Origin: Halanaerobium saccharolyticum | GTDB lineage: Bacteria > Bacillota > Halanaerobiia > Halanaerobiales > Halanaerobiaceae | Length of the DNA: 63,673 nucleotides | Direction of reading: 5' to 3' | NCBI RefSeq assembly: GCF_003259895.1 | Contig: NZ_QLME01000018.1 | Location: forward strand, 1 to 63,673 | In this document: positions 25,380 through 34,480 of the stretch, one piece after another | How the letters are laid out: every line of letters starts with the position of its first letter | Numbering within the stretch: position 1 is the first letter of the stretch | Program-made: the position numbers and the translations under genes | Notes under the pieces: model-generated | What the model was told of the DNA's origin: nothing | Database searches by the model: none | What the model saw: only the letters and a program-made list of their open reading frames with translations

Positions 25380-26300
25380 ATGTCGACAGCCATTAAAATT
25401 AGAGAAATTAATAAAAGTTATGGTGAGTTACAGGCGTTAGATGATATAAATTTAGATATTCAAAAAGGTGAGTTTTTTGGTCTGTTAGGTCCAAATGGGG
25501 CCGGAAAAAGTACTTTAATTGGAATCCTGGGTGGTCTGGTCCATAAGGATTCGGGTGAGGTTACTGTACTAGGTAATGATATTATAACTGATTATAGGAA
25601 AACTAAAAAATCTCTGGGAATTGTGCCTCAGGAGATTACATTTGATCCCTATTTTACTGTGCGAGAAACACTGGAGATTCACTCTGGCTATTTTGGGATT
25701 AAAGATAATGGTGATAAAATTGATGAACTGCTGAATGCCTTAAGCCTTGATGATAAAGCAGAAATCGGGCCGCGACAGCTGTCAGGTGGAATGAGAAGAA
25801 GGCTCTTGATTGCTAAAGCTCTGGTCCATGATCCAGAAATAATTGTTTTAGATGAGCCAACTGCCGGGGTTGATGTAGAGTTAAGAAACAGCCTCTGGGA
25901 GTATGTGATTCAGTTAAATCAGCAGGGGAAGACAATTATTTTAACCACTCATTATTTAGAAGAAGCGGAAGCTCTCTGTGACCGGATTGCAATTATGAAC
26001 AAGGGCAAGATAGTTAAGGTTGACAGCAAGGAAAATCTGATTAATTCGATTGATAAAAAGGTGATTAGTGTTAAATTTGCTGCCCCAGTAAAAGGATTTG
26101 AGAAAGAATTAGTAGAAATTGATTTTGAAATAAGTGATGATCAAAGACAGATCAAAATAGAATCTGCAAAAAAGAATTTGAATAAAATTCTCAAAAAAAT
26201 AAATGATTTAAACTTAGATATTATCGATATGGACATTGAAAGTGCAAAACTGGAAGATGTCTTTATTAAGCTGACTAACTTAGGGGATGATGACAATTAA
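25380..26300 (+). CDS. ABC-2 type exporter ATP-binding protein
   Basis: A 306-residue ATPase of the drug/lipid/polysaccharide exporter class (CcmA/NodI-like). Walker A is GPNGAGKST, signature LSGGMRRRL, Walker B IIVLDEPTAGVD, and the H-loop lies in TTHYLEEAE. The C-terminal 80 residues form the accessory domain common in this class. The start is ATG 25380 because AAGGAGG precedes it; an in-frame extension to 25326 has no ribosome site. The gene overlaps the membrane partner by 14 bases. Confidence 0.93.
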   Translation: MSTAIKIREINKSYGELQALDDINLDIQKGEFFGLLGPNGAGKSTLIGILGGLVHKDSGEVTVLGNDIITDYRKTKKSLGIVPQEITFDPYFTVRETLEIHSGYFGIKDNGDKIDELLNALSLDDKAEIGPRQLSGGMRRRLLIAKALVHDPEIIVLDEPTAGVDVELRNSLWEYVIQLNQQGKTIILTTHYLEEAEALCDRIAIMNKGKIVKVDSKENLINSIDKKVISVKFAAPVKGFEKELVEIDFEISDDQRQIKIESAKKNLNKILKKINDLNLDIIDMDIESAKLEDVFIKLTNLGDDDN

Positions 26301-27057
26301 TACAATTACTTTTTTGAGTCTGGTTAAAAGAGAGGTTTCGAGATTTTCTAAGGTGGCCATTCAGACGATATTTGCCCCTTTGATTTCAACAGGGTTATAT
26401 TTAATTATCTTTTCCTATTCTTTTCAGAATCGAGAGGTTGCAGGATATGGAATTCCCTATATAAATTTTATTGTTCCCGGCTTGATTATGATGAGTTTAA
26501 TTCAGAATTCATTTGCCAATACGTCCTCCTCTCTAATTGGTGCTAAGTATAATGGGATTATCATTGACTTTTTGCTGGCCCCATTTTCTCATATTGAACT
26601 AACTTTAGGTTTTATGATCGGAGGAATGGTCCGGGGAATGCTGGTTGGTAGTGTGACTTATTTAGTAGCTACTTTCTTTTATGGGGGAGCTGTTGCCCAT
26701 CCATTTTTAGCAGTATTTTTTGCGATTTTAGTTTCTTCCATCTTCTCCCTTTTTGGAATAATTGCCGGTTTGTGGGCGGAAAAGTTTGATCATGTTTCAA
26801 TTTTTTCCAACTTTTTTATTACCCCGCTGACTTTTTTAAGTGGAGTTTTTTATTCTGTTAAAGGGCTGCCCGGAATCTGGAGTGAGGTATCTTTATTCAA
26901 TCCTGTTTTTTATATGGTAGATGCTGTTCGTTACTCTTTTGTCGGCCAATCCGATATTGCACCTGCTTTTTCAGCTTTGGTCATTGGAAGTCTAGTTGTT
27001 ATTTTGCTGGTAATAGTTACTTATTTATTTAAAATTGGATATAAGGTTAAGAGTTAA
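26287..27057 (+). CDS. ABC-2 type exporter permease
   Basis: A 256-residue membrane protein of the ABC-2 family (NodJ-like) with six hydrophobic helices. The conserved segment DFLLAPFSHIELTLGFMIGG and the FNPVFYMVDAVRYSFVG region near the last helices are visible. It pairs with the ATPase of the overlapping upstream gene. The substrate is unknown. The next gene has its own RBS 85 bases downstream. Confidence 0.92.
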   Translation: MMTINTITFLSLVKREVSRFSKVAIQTIFAPLISTGLYLIIFSYSFQNREVAGYGIPYINFIVPGLIMMSLIQNSFANTSSSLIGAKYNGIIIDFLLAPFSHIELTLGFMIGGMVRGMLVGSVTYLVATFFYGGAVAHPFLAVFFAILVSSIFSLFGIIAGLWAEKFDHVSIFSNFFITPLTFLSGVFYSVKGLPGIWSEVSLFNPVFYMVDAVRYSFVGQSDIAPAFSALVIGSLVVILLVIVTYLFKIGYKVKS

Positions 27058-27141
27058 ATATCTAGATAATTTTATTACTAAAATGTAAAATAAAGTAAAA
27101 AAATATTTGATTGATTACAAATTTAATTGGAGGTTAAAATT

Positions 27142-27918
27142 ATGGCCTGGATGGGAAAAATTCTTGGCGGTACAGTTGGTTGGTCTTTTGGTGGTCCTTT
27201 AGGAGCAGTAATTGGAGCTGCTATTGGGAATCACTTTGATCAGAGTGGTTCCAGTAATTCTAATGGTAATCAATTTGGAGCTGGACAGAGAGGTAATTTA
27301 AATCAGCAGGAAGAAAAACAGACAATCTTTTTTACCAGTATTTTTTCGATGCTGGCAAAATTTGCTCAGGCTGACGGAACAGTCAGCAGATCAGAGATTA
27401 AAACTATTGACCGTTTTATAAAAAATGAACTCAAGCTGCAGGGAGAAGCTCGCAGGCTGGCAATTAGTATTTTTGATGAAGCCAAAAGAAAAAATAATAG
27501 TTTTGAAGAATATGCACAGCAGTTTTATGATAACTTTAAAAATGAACAGACTCTAGTTTTAGGGATGTTTGATCTGCTGCTGAAAGTTGCGGTGGCAGAC
27601 AATGATTTCCACCATAAAGAAGAGCAGTACATAAAAAAGGCTAAAAAAATATTTAAGATAAATGACAGTCAGTACGAGAGCATCAGATCTCAGTATCTAG
27701 ATACAAATGACCTGGAGAAGTATTATAAGATTTTAGAATGTTCTCCTGAAGCAGATTTTAAAGAAGTTAAGCGCCAGTATCGCAAGAAAGCTAAGGATTT
27801 TCATCCTGATAATGTAATTGGTAAAGGACTGCCGGAAGAATTTGTGGATTTTGCTGAACAGGAATTCAAAAAAATAAATAATGCTTATGAGACAATTAAG
27901 GCAGAGCGAAGTGCTTAA
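27142..27918 (+). CDS. TerB-DnaJ domain protein (DjlA-like)
   Basis: A 258-residue protein with three parts. An N-terminal glycine-rich membrane-inserting segment (GKILGGTVGWSFGGPLG, residues 5-30) is followed by a TerB-like helical domain (about 60-175), where DGTVSRSEIKTIDRFI and VADNDFHHKEEQYI contain its acidic metal-type motifs. A C-terminal J domain (about 190-258) has HPD in DFHPDNV. It would recruit DnaK to the membrane, as DjlA does in Proteobacteria. The ATG at 27142 follows GGAGG. Neighbouring genes give no clear functional link. Confidence 0.88.
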   Translation: MAWMGKILGGTVGWSFGGPLGAVIGAAIGNHFDQSGSSNSNGNQFGAGQRGNLNQQEEKQTIFFTSIFSMLAKFAQADGTVSRSEIKTIDRFIKNELKLQGEARRLAISIFDEAKRKNNSFEEYAQQFYDNFKNEQTLVLGMFDLLLKVAVADNDFHHKEEQYIKKAKKIFKINDSQYESIRSQYLDTNDLEKYYKILECSPEADFKEVKRQYRKKAKDFHPDNVIGKGLPEEFVDFAEQEFKKINNAYETIKAERSA

Positions 27919-27966
27919 AATCAATTAACTTTTAGGTAATAATTATAATTTAGGGGGAGATGCTAA

Positions 27967-28920
27967 ATGAAAATTGTGATGATTGAGCCAATCAATATTT
28001 CGATGATGAAGATTGAAGAATACAGGCAGAGATTTGAGGCTGCGGGACATCAACTGATTGCCTATTCCAAACGTGCAGAAGATAATGAGGAAATGATAAA
28101 AAGAATTAAAGATGCTGAGATTTTGATTATTGCTAATCAGTCCTTACCCGCAGAAGTTATCAATGCAGCTGAAAAACTGAAGATGATTTCGGTTGCCTTT
28201 ACCGGTTTTGATCATATTGATATGGATGCCTGCCGGAAAAATGATGTTTTGGTTGCCAATGCTTCTGGTTATGCCAATCAGGCTGTGGCTGAACTGGTCT
28301 TTGGACTGACAATTGACTTAATGCGGAAGATTAAGGATTCTGATCAGGCAGTAAGAGCAGGAGAAACCAGAGCAGGTCTAATTGGAAACGAACTTGCTGG
28401 CAAAAATTTTGGGATAGTTGGTTTTGGTTCAATCGGCCAGAAAACCGCCCGGATTGCAGATGCTTTTGGCTGCAATATTTTAGTTGATAATCATAAAAAA
28501 CATCAAAACGAAGAAGAACTTGAAGTGGAATATCTGGAACTAGATGAGCTGATGCAGAAAAGTGATATTGTGAGTCTGCATGTCCCACTTAAAGAAGCAA
28601 CAGAAAATTTAATTGATGCCGAAAAAATTAAGCTGATGAAAAAGAGTGCAATTTTAATTAATACAGCCCGCGGTCCTGTAGTTGACAGTCAGGCGCTGGC
28701 TGAGGCTTTAAATAGGGAAGAAATTGCCGGAGCAGGTATCGATGTTTTTGAGATGGAACCGCCGATTCCTGGAGATCATCCGCTTTTAAATGCCAAAAAT
28801 ACTATTTTAACACCTCATACAGCCTTTGCAACAGAGGAAGCATTTATAAAAAGAGCTGAGATAGTGTTCAACAATATTGAAAAATGGTTGGCTGGAAAGC
28901 CGCAAAATATAGTAAGTTAA
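27967..28920 (+). CDS. D-isomer-specific 2-hydroxyacid dehydrogenase
   Basis: A 317-residue NAD(P)-dependent dehydrogenase of the PGDH/glyoxylate reductase family. The Rossmann loop is GFGSIGQKTARIADAFG. The catalytic triad residues sit in the usual places: Arg in NTARGP, Glu in DVFEMEPP, His in LTPHTAFAT. It reduces 2-oxo acids to D-2-hydroxy acids or the reverse. The two genes after it encode an iron alcohol dehydrogenase and a sugar lactonase, suggesting a sugar-oxidation or hydroxy-acid role rather than serine biosynthesis. The length lacks the regulatory ACT domain of SerA. Confidence 0.87.
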   Translation: MKIVMIEPINISMMKIEEYRQRFEAAGHQLIAYSKRAEDNEEMIKRIKDAEILIIANQSLPAEVINAAEKLKMISVAFTGFDHIDMDACRKNDVLVANASGYANQAVAELVFGLTIDLMRKIKDSDQAVRAGETRAGLIGNELAGKNFGIVGFGSIGQKTARIADAFGCNILVDNHKKHQNEEELEVEYLELDELMQKSDIVSLHVPLKEATENLIDAEKIKLMKKSAILINTARGPVVDSQALAEALNREEIAGAGIDVFEMEPPIPGDHPLLNAKNTILTPHTAFATEEAFIKRAEIVFNNIEKWLAGKPQNIVS

Positions 28921-28967
28921 ACTAATTGTAGCTTCTAAAAATTTTTGAGAAAGGTGGTATCTCTAAA

Positions 28968-30251
28968 ATGAATTTAAAAGAAAAAGCAAAAGAACTACTT
29001 TATGATTTTAAGGGAGATGAATATGCTCTGGGTGTTGGAATTTTAAATAAAGTAGGTGAATATGCTAAAGAATATGGGGATAATGTTTTATTAATCTCCA
29101 ATGACACTTATCGGGAGACAGCTGTTAGAGAGATTCAGAAATCCCTTAAGGAAAACAAGATAAAAATAGCGGGGAATAGAGTTTTTCCGGGCTCAAATCC
29201 AAATGCTCCCCGGGAAGATGTCTATCGACTGGCTGGATATATCCATACTTTTGAACCTGACTGTATAATTGTTATTGGGGGAGGAAGTACAATCGATGCA
29301 GTTAAAGCTGCAAATGTACTGGCTTCACTTGGCCATTATAGTCCTCATATTGATAAATACTTTGGAACGGATATGGTAACAGAAGCCTTAGAGCACAGTA
29401 AAGAACATTTAATCCCAACTATAGCGGTTCAGACTGCATCGAGTTCTGGTGCTCATCTGACAAAGTATTCGAATGTAACAGATGTAGTCAGCGGTCAGAA
29501 GAAATTAATAGTAGATGATGCTGTTATTCCTAAAAAATCTGTTTTTGACTATGAAGTGACAAAGACAATGCCCTTAAAAGTAACAGTTGATGGTGCGTTT
29601 GATGGTCTGGCCCACTGTCTGGAAGTTTTTTATGGGATTGATGCTCAAAATTATAACTTAGAAAAAGAAATTGCTTCTACAGCAGTAGAACTGATAGTTA
29701 AAAATACTCCAAAAGTAATTGGTGATCTGCAGGATACGGAAGCCCGTGAAGCACTGGGATTGGCAACAGATTTAGGTGCTTATTCGATTATGGTAGGTGG
29801 GACTAATGGCGGCCATTTGACTAGTTTTTCTTTAGTAGATGTCAGCAGTCACGGTCGGGCCTGTGGAATAATGAATATTTATTATACAGTCTTTTTTGCC
29901 CCGGCAATTGAACCACAATTAAAAGTTTTAGGAGATATATTTATTAGAAATGGTTTTCTGGATGCTGATCTTAATGATTTAAGTGGTCGTCAATTAGGAG
30001 AAGCAGTGGCCAGAGCTATGATTAATTTTGCTGAGGAGATTAACTTTCCCACCAAATTATCTGAACTGGATGGATTTACTGATCAACATATTGAAAGAGC
30101 TTTAGAGGCTGCTAAAGATCCGCAGTTAGAGATGAAATTAAAGAATATGCCGATTCCGCTTAATGCCTCAATGGTCGATGAATATATGGCTCCAATACTT
30201 GAGGCTGCAAAAACTGGGGACTTAAGTCTGATCAAAAATATAGAAGCTTAA
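28968..30251 (+). CDS. Iron-containing alcohol dehydrogenase
   Basis: A 427-residue group III (iron-activated) alcohol dehydrogenase. The NAD-binding motif is GGGSTIDAVKAANVLA. Metal ligands are the Asp and His of VDGAFDGLAHCLEVFYG and two downstream histidines in GGHLTSF and SSHGRACG. The central region TASSSGAHLTKYSNVTD matches the group, where TxTGSE is more usual; here it reads ASSSGA. It probably oxidises or reduces an alcohol or hydroxy acid. RBS AAAGGTGG. It lies between a hydroxyacid dehydrogenase and a lactonase gene. Confidence 0.88.
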   Translation: MNLKEKAKELLYDFKGDEYALGVGILNKVGEYAKEYGDNVLLISNDTYRETAVREIQKSLKENKIKIAGNRVFPGSNPNAPREDVYRLAGYIHTFEPDCIIVIGGGSTIDAVKAANVLASLGHYSPHIDKYFGTDMVTEALEHSKEHLIPTIAVQTASSSGAHLTKYSNVTDVVSGQKKLIVDDAVIPKKSVFDYEVTKTMPLKVTVDGAFDGLAHCLEVFYGIDAQNYNLEKEIASTAVELIVKNTPKVIGDLQDTEAREALGLATDLGAYSIMVGGTNGGHLTSFSLVDVSSHGRACGIMNIYYTVFFAPAIEPQLKVLGDIFIRNGFLDADLNDLSGRQLGEAVARAMINFAEEINFPTKLSELDGFTDQHIERALEAAKDPQLEMKLKNMPIPLNASMVDEYMAPILEAAKTGDLSLIKNIEA

Positions 30252-30267
30252 AAGGTGGATGAGTTGA

Positions 30268-31161
30268 ATGAAAAAAATTAATGATAGACTTGACCTTATT
30301 TTAGATGCTAAAGCTCAAATTGCAGAAGGACCTTTCTGGGATCAGGAAGAGCAAGTTTTGTACTGGGTGGATATTTTAGAAAAGAGAATAAATATTTATA
30401 ATCCAGCGGCAGAGGAAAACATGGTTATTCAGCTGGAGAAGATGATTGGAGCAATTATCCCTACAACTGAGAAGGGAAAATTGCTGGCAGCTCTGGAAGA
30501 TGGAATCTACCTAATTAATTCAGAAACAGCTGAGGCGGAGTTTTTAGTCAATTCAGAATCAAATACTGCCCAGACAAGATTTAATGATGGTAAATGTGAC
30601 CCAAAAGGAAGATTCTGGGTGGGAACAATGGATTTAGAAGAAAACAGGGAGCTTGGAACTTTATACTGTCTGGATCAGGATTTAAATTTAGAGGAAAAAA
30701 TTAAAAATGTTAAGATTTCCAATGGTCTGGCCTGGGGTCTGGATAATAAGACAATGTATTATATTGATTCACCGACTAAAGAAGTTTTAGCTTTTGACTA
30801 TGATTTAGAAACTGCTGAGATTTCAAATAAGAGATCAATTATTTCTTTTGCAGAAGGTGAAGGAGTACCTGATGGAATGACTATTGATGCTCAGGGCAAG
30901 CTCTGGATAGCACACTTTGGCGGAGCCCAGGTTTCAAGCTGGGATCCTGAATCTGGCAAAAAAATTGATAAAGTTGAACTTCCGGTCTTAAATGTTACCT
31001 CCTGTGCTTTTGGCGGTAAAAATTGGGACGAACTTTATATAACCACAGCCAGTGTTGGCCTGAGTGAAGAAGAAAAGAAAAGGCATCCTTATGCTGGTGG
31101 GATTTTTAGATATCAGGCTGAGGTTAAGGGTTTAGAGGCTGTTAAATTTAAATTAAAGTAA
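30268..31161 (+). CDS. SMP-30/gluconolactonase family lactonase
   Basis: A 297-residue six-bladed beta-propeller of the SMP-30/regucalcin/gluconolactonase family. Metal-binding Glu and Asn positions appear in AEGPFWDQEEQVLYWVD, RFNDGKCDPKGRFWVGTMD, ISNGLAWGLD and PDGMTIDAQGKLWIA. It hydrolyses aldonolactones to aldonic acids, following the action of a sugar dehydrogenase. The neighbouring dehydrogenase may supply the lactone. It has no signal peptide, so it acts in the cytoplasm. AAAGGTGG lies upstream. Confidence 0.9.
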   Translation: MKKINDRLDLILDAKAQIAEGPFWDQEEQVLYWVDILEKRINIYNPAAEENMVIQLEKMIGAIIPTTEKGKLLAALEDGIYLINSETAEAEFLVNSESNTAQTRFNDGKCDPKGRFWVGTMDLEENRELGTLYCLDQDLNLEEKIKNVKISNGLAWGLDNKTMYYIDSPTKEVLAFDYDLETAEISNKRSIISFAEGEGVPDGMTIDAQGKLWIAHFGGAQVSSWDPESGKKIDKVELPVLNVTSCAFGGKNWDELYITTASVGLSEEEKKRHPYAGGIFRYQAEVKGLEAVKFKLK

Positions 31162-31220
31162 ATCTGAATACTTATTAAAATTTATTGTAATTTTATATTT
31201 ATAATTTAATTAACATTGAC

Positions 31221-31265
31221 AAAAAGACAAAAACAGCGATAAATTTATCGCTGTTTTTGTCTTTT
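31221..31265. terminator. Bidirectional terminator between convergent genes
   Basis: A 22-base arm beginning AAAAGACAAAAACAGCG pairs perfectly with its complement ending in TTTTTGTCTTTT. A-rich and T-rich ends on both strands allow termination of the lactonase gene (forward) and the chemoreceptor gene (reverse). Confidence 0.92.
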
Positions 31266-31335
31266 CCATTTTTATTAAGATATAATTAATAAATGAATGT
31301 TTAAATTATATCTTAACAACTTTGTTTAAAAACAT

Positions 31336-33372
31336 TTAAAGTTCAAATTGTGAAACAATTTCTGATAGTTTTTCTGCCATTTTTGCTAATTCATCCGCAG
31401 ATGCAACAATTTCCTTAGTTGAGCGATTCTGTTCCTCTGTTGAGGCAGCAACTTTTTCTGCATTTTCTGCTGATTCCTGACTAACAAGAGAAATTTCTCC
31501 AACAGCAGTTTCAATATAATTACTGCTTTCTTCAATCTCTTCAATATTTCTTTTTATTTTTGAAATAAAGTCTTTTAAATTAATAGATGCTTGATCAACC
31601 TCTTTAAATGAGAGTCCTGTCTCTTCAATTGATTTAACACTACTATCGACAACTATTTCAGTATCATTCATTTTTTTTACTGCTGAATCTACACCATTTT
31701 GTATTTCTTTAATTAAGGAAGCAATTTTGTCAGTTGCATTTTCGGACTCTTCAGCTAGATTTCTAATCTCATCTGCAACAACACTAAATCCTCTCCCAGC
31801 TTCTCCAGCTCTAGCAGCTTCAATAGCAGCATTCAAAGCAAGTAAATTTGTTTGAGTGGCGATATCATTTATCAGAGATATTATTTCGCCAATTTCTTTT
31901 GATAGCTCTCCTAGATTATAGACATTGTCTGCAACTCTTTTTGAATTATCTTTAACATTTTTTATGTTTTGAATAGATTTATTTATATTTTTGTCTCCCT
32001 GTTCTATATTTTCTATAACAGATTCAGCTTGATTATCCATCTGTCCTGACATTTTATTGATTTCGATTATTTTTTTTGAAAGCAGATCTATACTGGAAGA
32101 AGTTTCCTCAATCTGGGCTGACTGTTCTTCTGCTCCCGAAGCGACATTCTGGACTGCATTTCCAACTTCATCAGCAGCTACGGCAACTTCTTGGCCTGAA
32201 GCGGCAAGTTCTTCACTTGAGGCTGATAGATTAGCTGATATGTCGGCAGCCTGACTAATAATTATTTTTAGATTGTTCTGCATTACTGAAAAAGCAGTTG
32301 TTAATTTTCCGATTTCATCTTTTCTATTTCTAAGTTTTTCTGGTATTTGATCTTTTAAATTTCCATTGGAAACTTTTTGGCAGCTTTCAACTGTTCTATT
32401 TAGGGCTTTAACTATAGAATTGGAACTAAAATATAAAACTCCTGCAATAAGAAGAAACAGAAAAGCACCGATAATTAATATCAAATTTCTGGTATTTGTT
32501 ATAGTAGTATATATTTTCTCCATTGAAAATTTCAAATTAATTATTCCCTCTGATTCTCCCTGTTGTTTAAAAGGAAGAAAAACACTGTAAATTCTCTGGC
32601 TAGATTCATTTTCATCAGTATATATTTCTTCTGTTGAATATACTTGATCACTATTTATTATTCTTTTTATATTTTCATCTGTTATTTTTTTGCCAATAAG
32701 CTGGCTGTTATTTGAAGCTTTAATGTTTAAATTTTCCTCAATAAATGAAGCCTCGACTATATCTTCACTAGCAGCAATTTTATTCATTATTGTCTGATAG
32801 CTGAAGCGTTCCGTTAGCGCTTTTACTTCATTTGCTCTGATTCCAACCTGAATAAAACTTTCATTATCAGCCTTTAAATAAGCATATTTATTATAATTAT
32901 CCGACTCAGAATCTTTACGAATATCTTCTATCAGCGATTTGTTTTCTGATCCTATAAAGTCATGGACAGGATGATCTGCTTCAGGTTTCCAACCCAGATA
33001 AGAATCTACTGTTGAATAAATAATTTCTCCCTGACTATTATACCAGTAGATTTCATTGACACCAGTTTGATTCATTATATCTTTAAGTAAATTGTTATTT
33101 AAATCTTCCCTTCTGCTCAGAACTATTCTGGCAGCCGTTATTAATTTTTCTCCCAGCATAGTTTCAATTTTATTTAGTGAGTTCAAATTATCAGAAAGCT
33201 GTAGCTCAGCCTGTTGAGCCAGTCTGATACCATCTTCTTTCTGATTTTGCAAAAGATTATTTTTTGTAATATCTGAAGCAAAAAAAGCAATTACATTAAT
33301 CCCAATTAAAATTAAAATAATTGGAACAACTAGTAGTTTGAACTTTAAAGATGAAAATATTTTATTAAACAA
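31336..33372 (-). CDS. Methyl-accepting chemotaxis protein
   Basis: A 678-residue transmembrane chemoreceptor. TM1 is at about 11-31, an extracytoplasmic Cache-like sensor at 35-290, TM2 at 296-315, HAMP at 318-372, and the long cytoplasmic four-helix signalling hairpin to the end. The hairpin tip contains the hallmark [34 protein letters not shown] region. The start is TTG with GGGG-type site upstream. The ligand is unknown; the sensor mentions no recognisable binding motif. The gene is monocistronic and convergent with the lactonase gene. Confidence 0.93.
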   Translation of the reverse strand: MFNKIFSSLKFKLLVVPIILILIGINVIAFFASDITKNNLLQNQKEDGIRLAQQAELQLSDNLNSLNKIETMLGEKLITAARIVLSRREDLNNNLLKDIMNQTGVNEIYWYNSQGEIIYSTVDSYLGWKPEADHPVHDFIGSENKSLIEDIRKDSESDNYNKYAYLKADNESFIQVGIRANEVKALTERFSYQTIMNKIAASEDIVEASFIEENLNIKASNNSQLIGKKITDENIKRIINSDQVYSTEEIYTDENESSQRIYSVFLPFKQQGESEGIINLKFSMEKIYTTITNTRNLILIIGAFLFLLIAGVLYFSSNSIVKALNRTVESCQKVSNGNLKDQIPEKLRNRKDEIGKLTTAFSVMQNNLKIIISQAADISANLSASSEELAASGQEVAVAADEVGNAVQNVASGAEEQSAQIEETSSSIDLLSKKIIEINKMSGQMDNQAESVIENIEQGDKNINKSIQNIKNVKDNSKRVADNVYNLGELSKEIGEIISLINDIATQTNLLALNAAIEAARAGEAGRGFSVVADEIRNLAEESENATDKIASLIKEIQNGVDSAVKKMNDTEIVVDSSVKSIEETGLSFKEVDQASINLKDFISKIKRNIEEIEESSNYIETAVGEISLVSQESAENAEKVAASTEEQNRSTKEIVASADELAKMAEKLSEIVSQFEL

Positions 33373-33593
33373 TTTTTATCTACCCCTCTCAATAATTAAA
33401 TAGCTATGATATTTTTATTATATAATAAAAACTTTAAAATTAAAATAAGGATTTGTTAAATTTTTGTAAGAGTTTATCTAAAAAAATTTTAGCAAGCAGC
33501 TTAAAAATATTTAATTATGGCAGCAAACAATTTTTTTATAATAAACAAAATATTTTGCCACAATGGCCAGAAAAAGAAGTAGTTTATTAACTA

Positions 33594-33623
33594 TTGCTAT
33601 TTCGAGAATCATAGGAGTATAAT
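33594..33623 (+). promoter_or_regulatory. Probable promoter of the ascorbate-type PTS operon
   Basis: TTGCTA (33594-33599) and TATAAT (33618-33623) with an 18-base spacer, 48 bases before the IIA start. The 300-base region around it otherwise shows only a short repeat, GCCACAATGGC. Confidence 0.55.
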
Positions 33624-33670
33624 GAAGGCAGAAGTTAAAGAAAAGCAATTAATTCCGGAGGTGAAAAGAT

Positions 33671-34126
33671 TTGATTTTAGATCTTTTGAAAAGTCAAAAT
33701 ATAGAAGTTAATGTAAAAGCAGCTGACTGGAAAGAAGTTGTTGATAAGACAGGTGATTTATTATTAAAATCCGGGCAAATTGAAGGAAAATATATAGAAG
33801 CAATGAAACAGTCAATTATTGATAATGGACCCTATGTAGTTATTGGGGAGGGAATTGCACTTTTACACGCCCGCCCTGAAGATGGAGTAAATGAAAATTG
33901 TCTCAGCCTGATAACTCTTAAGGAACCGGTCGAGTTTGGCAATAAAAATAATGATCCTGTAAAAATTGCCTTTGCTTTTGGTACAGTAGATAATGACAAA
34001 CATGTAAAAACAATTTCAGAACTGTCAGTGGTTTTAATGGAAGAATCAGCAGTTGATACGATTGCTGAAATGGGGAGTGCGGAGGAAATTTTAGAATATA
34101 TCAAAAATATACTGGAACAGCAGTAA
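33671..34126 (+). CDS. PTS IIA component, mannitol/ascorbate class
   Basis: A 151-residue EIIA type 2. The phosphorylated His66 sits in GIALLHARPEDGV, typical of the UlaC/SgaA group, where a proline usually precedes HARPE; here it is leucine. The start is TTG with GGAGGTG eight bases upstream. It is the first gene of a five-gene operon: IIA, IIB, IIC, PRD regulator, transketolase. It passes phosphate from HPr to the separate IIB protein. Confidence 0.9.
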   Translation: MILDLLKSQNIEVNVKAADWKEVVDKTGDLLLKSGQIEGKYIEAMKQSIIDNGPYVVIGEGIALLHARPEDGVNENCLSLITLKEPVEFGNKNNDPVKIAFAFGTVDNDKHVKTISELSVVLMEESAVDTIAEMGSAEEILEYIKNILEQQ

Positions 34127-34196
34127 TTTCATTTAAAATAATTTTGAAATTCGTAAATTTTATCAATTAGTCAACAAAAAATAGGAGGAGAAGAGC

Positions 34197-34466
34197 ATGA
34201 GAGTATTAGCAGTATGTGGGATGGGTCTGGGCAGCAGTCTGGTTTTAAAAATGAATATAGAAAAAATTATGGAGCAGGAAGGAATTGAAGGTTCCGTTGA
34301 AGTCAAGGATTTATCTTCTATTATGGGAGAACAGGCGGATTATATTTTTGCCAGTGAAGAAATTGGAGCAAAAATTGAACATCCAGCAGAAGTCATTAGT
34401 GTCAAAAATATGACAGATAAAAATGAAATTAAAGAGAAGGTTCTGGCAGCATATAAAAAACTTTAA
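34197..34466 (+). CDS. PTS IIB component, ascorbate class
   Basis: An 89-residue EIIB with phosphocysteine Cys7 in AVCGMGLGSSLVLKMNIE, the pattern of the lactose/ascorbate IIB superfamily. It phosphorylates the sugar acid carried by the IIC protein encoded next (14 bases downstream). RBS AGGAGGAG. Confidence 0.92.
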   Translation: MRVLAVCGMGLGSSLVLKMNIEKIMEQEGIEGSVEVKDLSSIMGEQADYIFASEEIGAKIEHPAEVISVKNMTDKNEIKEKVLAAYKKL

Positions 34467-34480
34467 GGAGGAAATAACTT

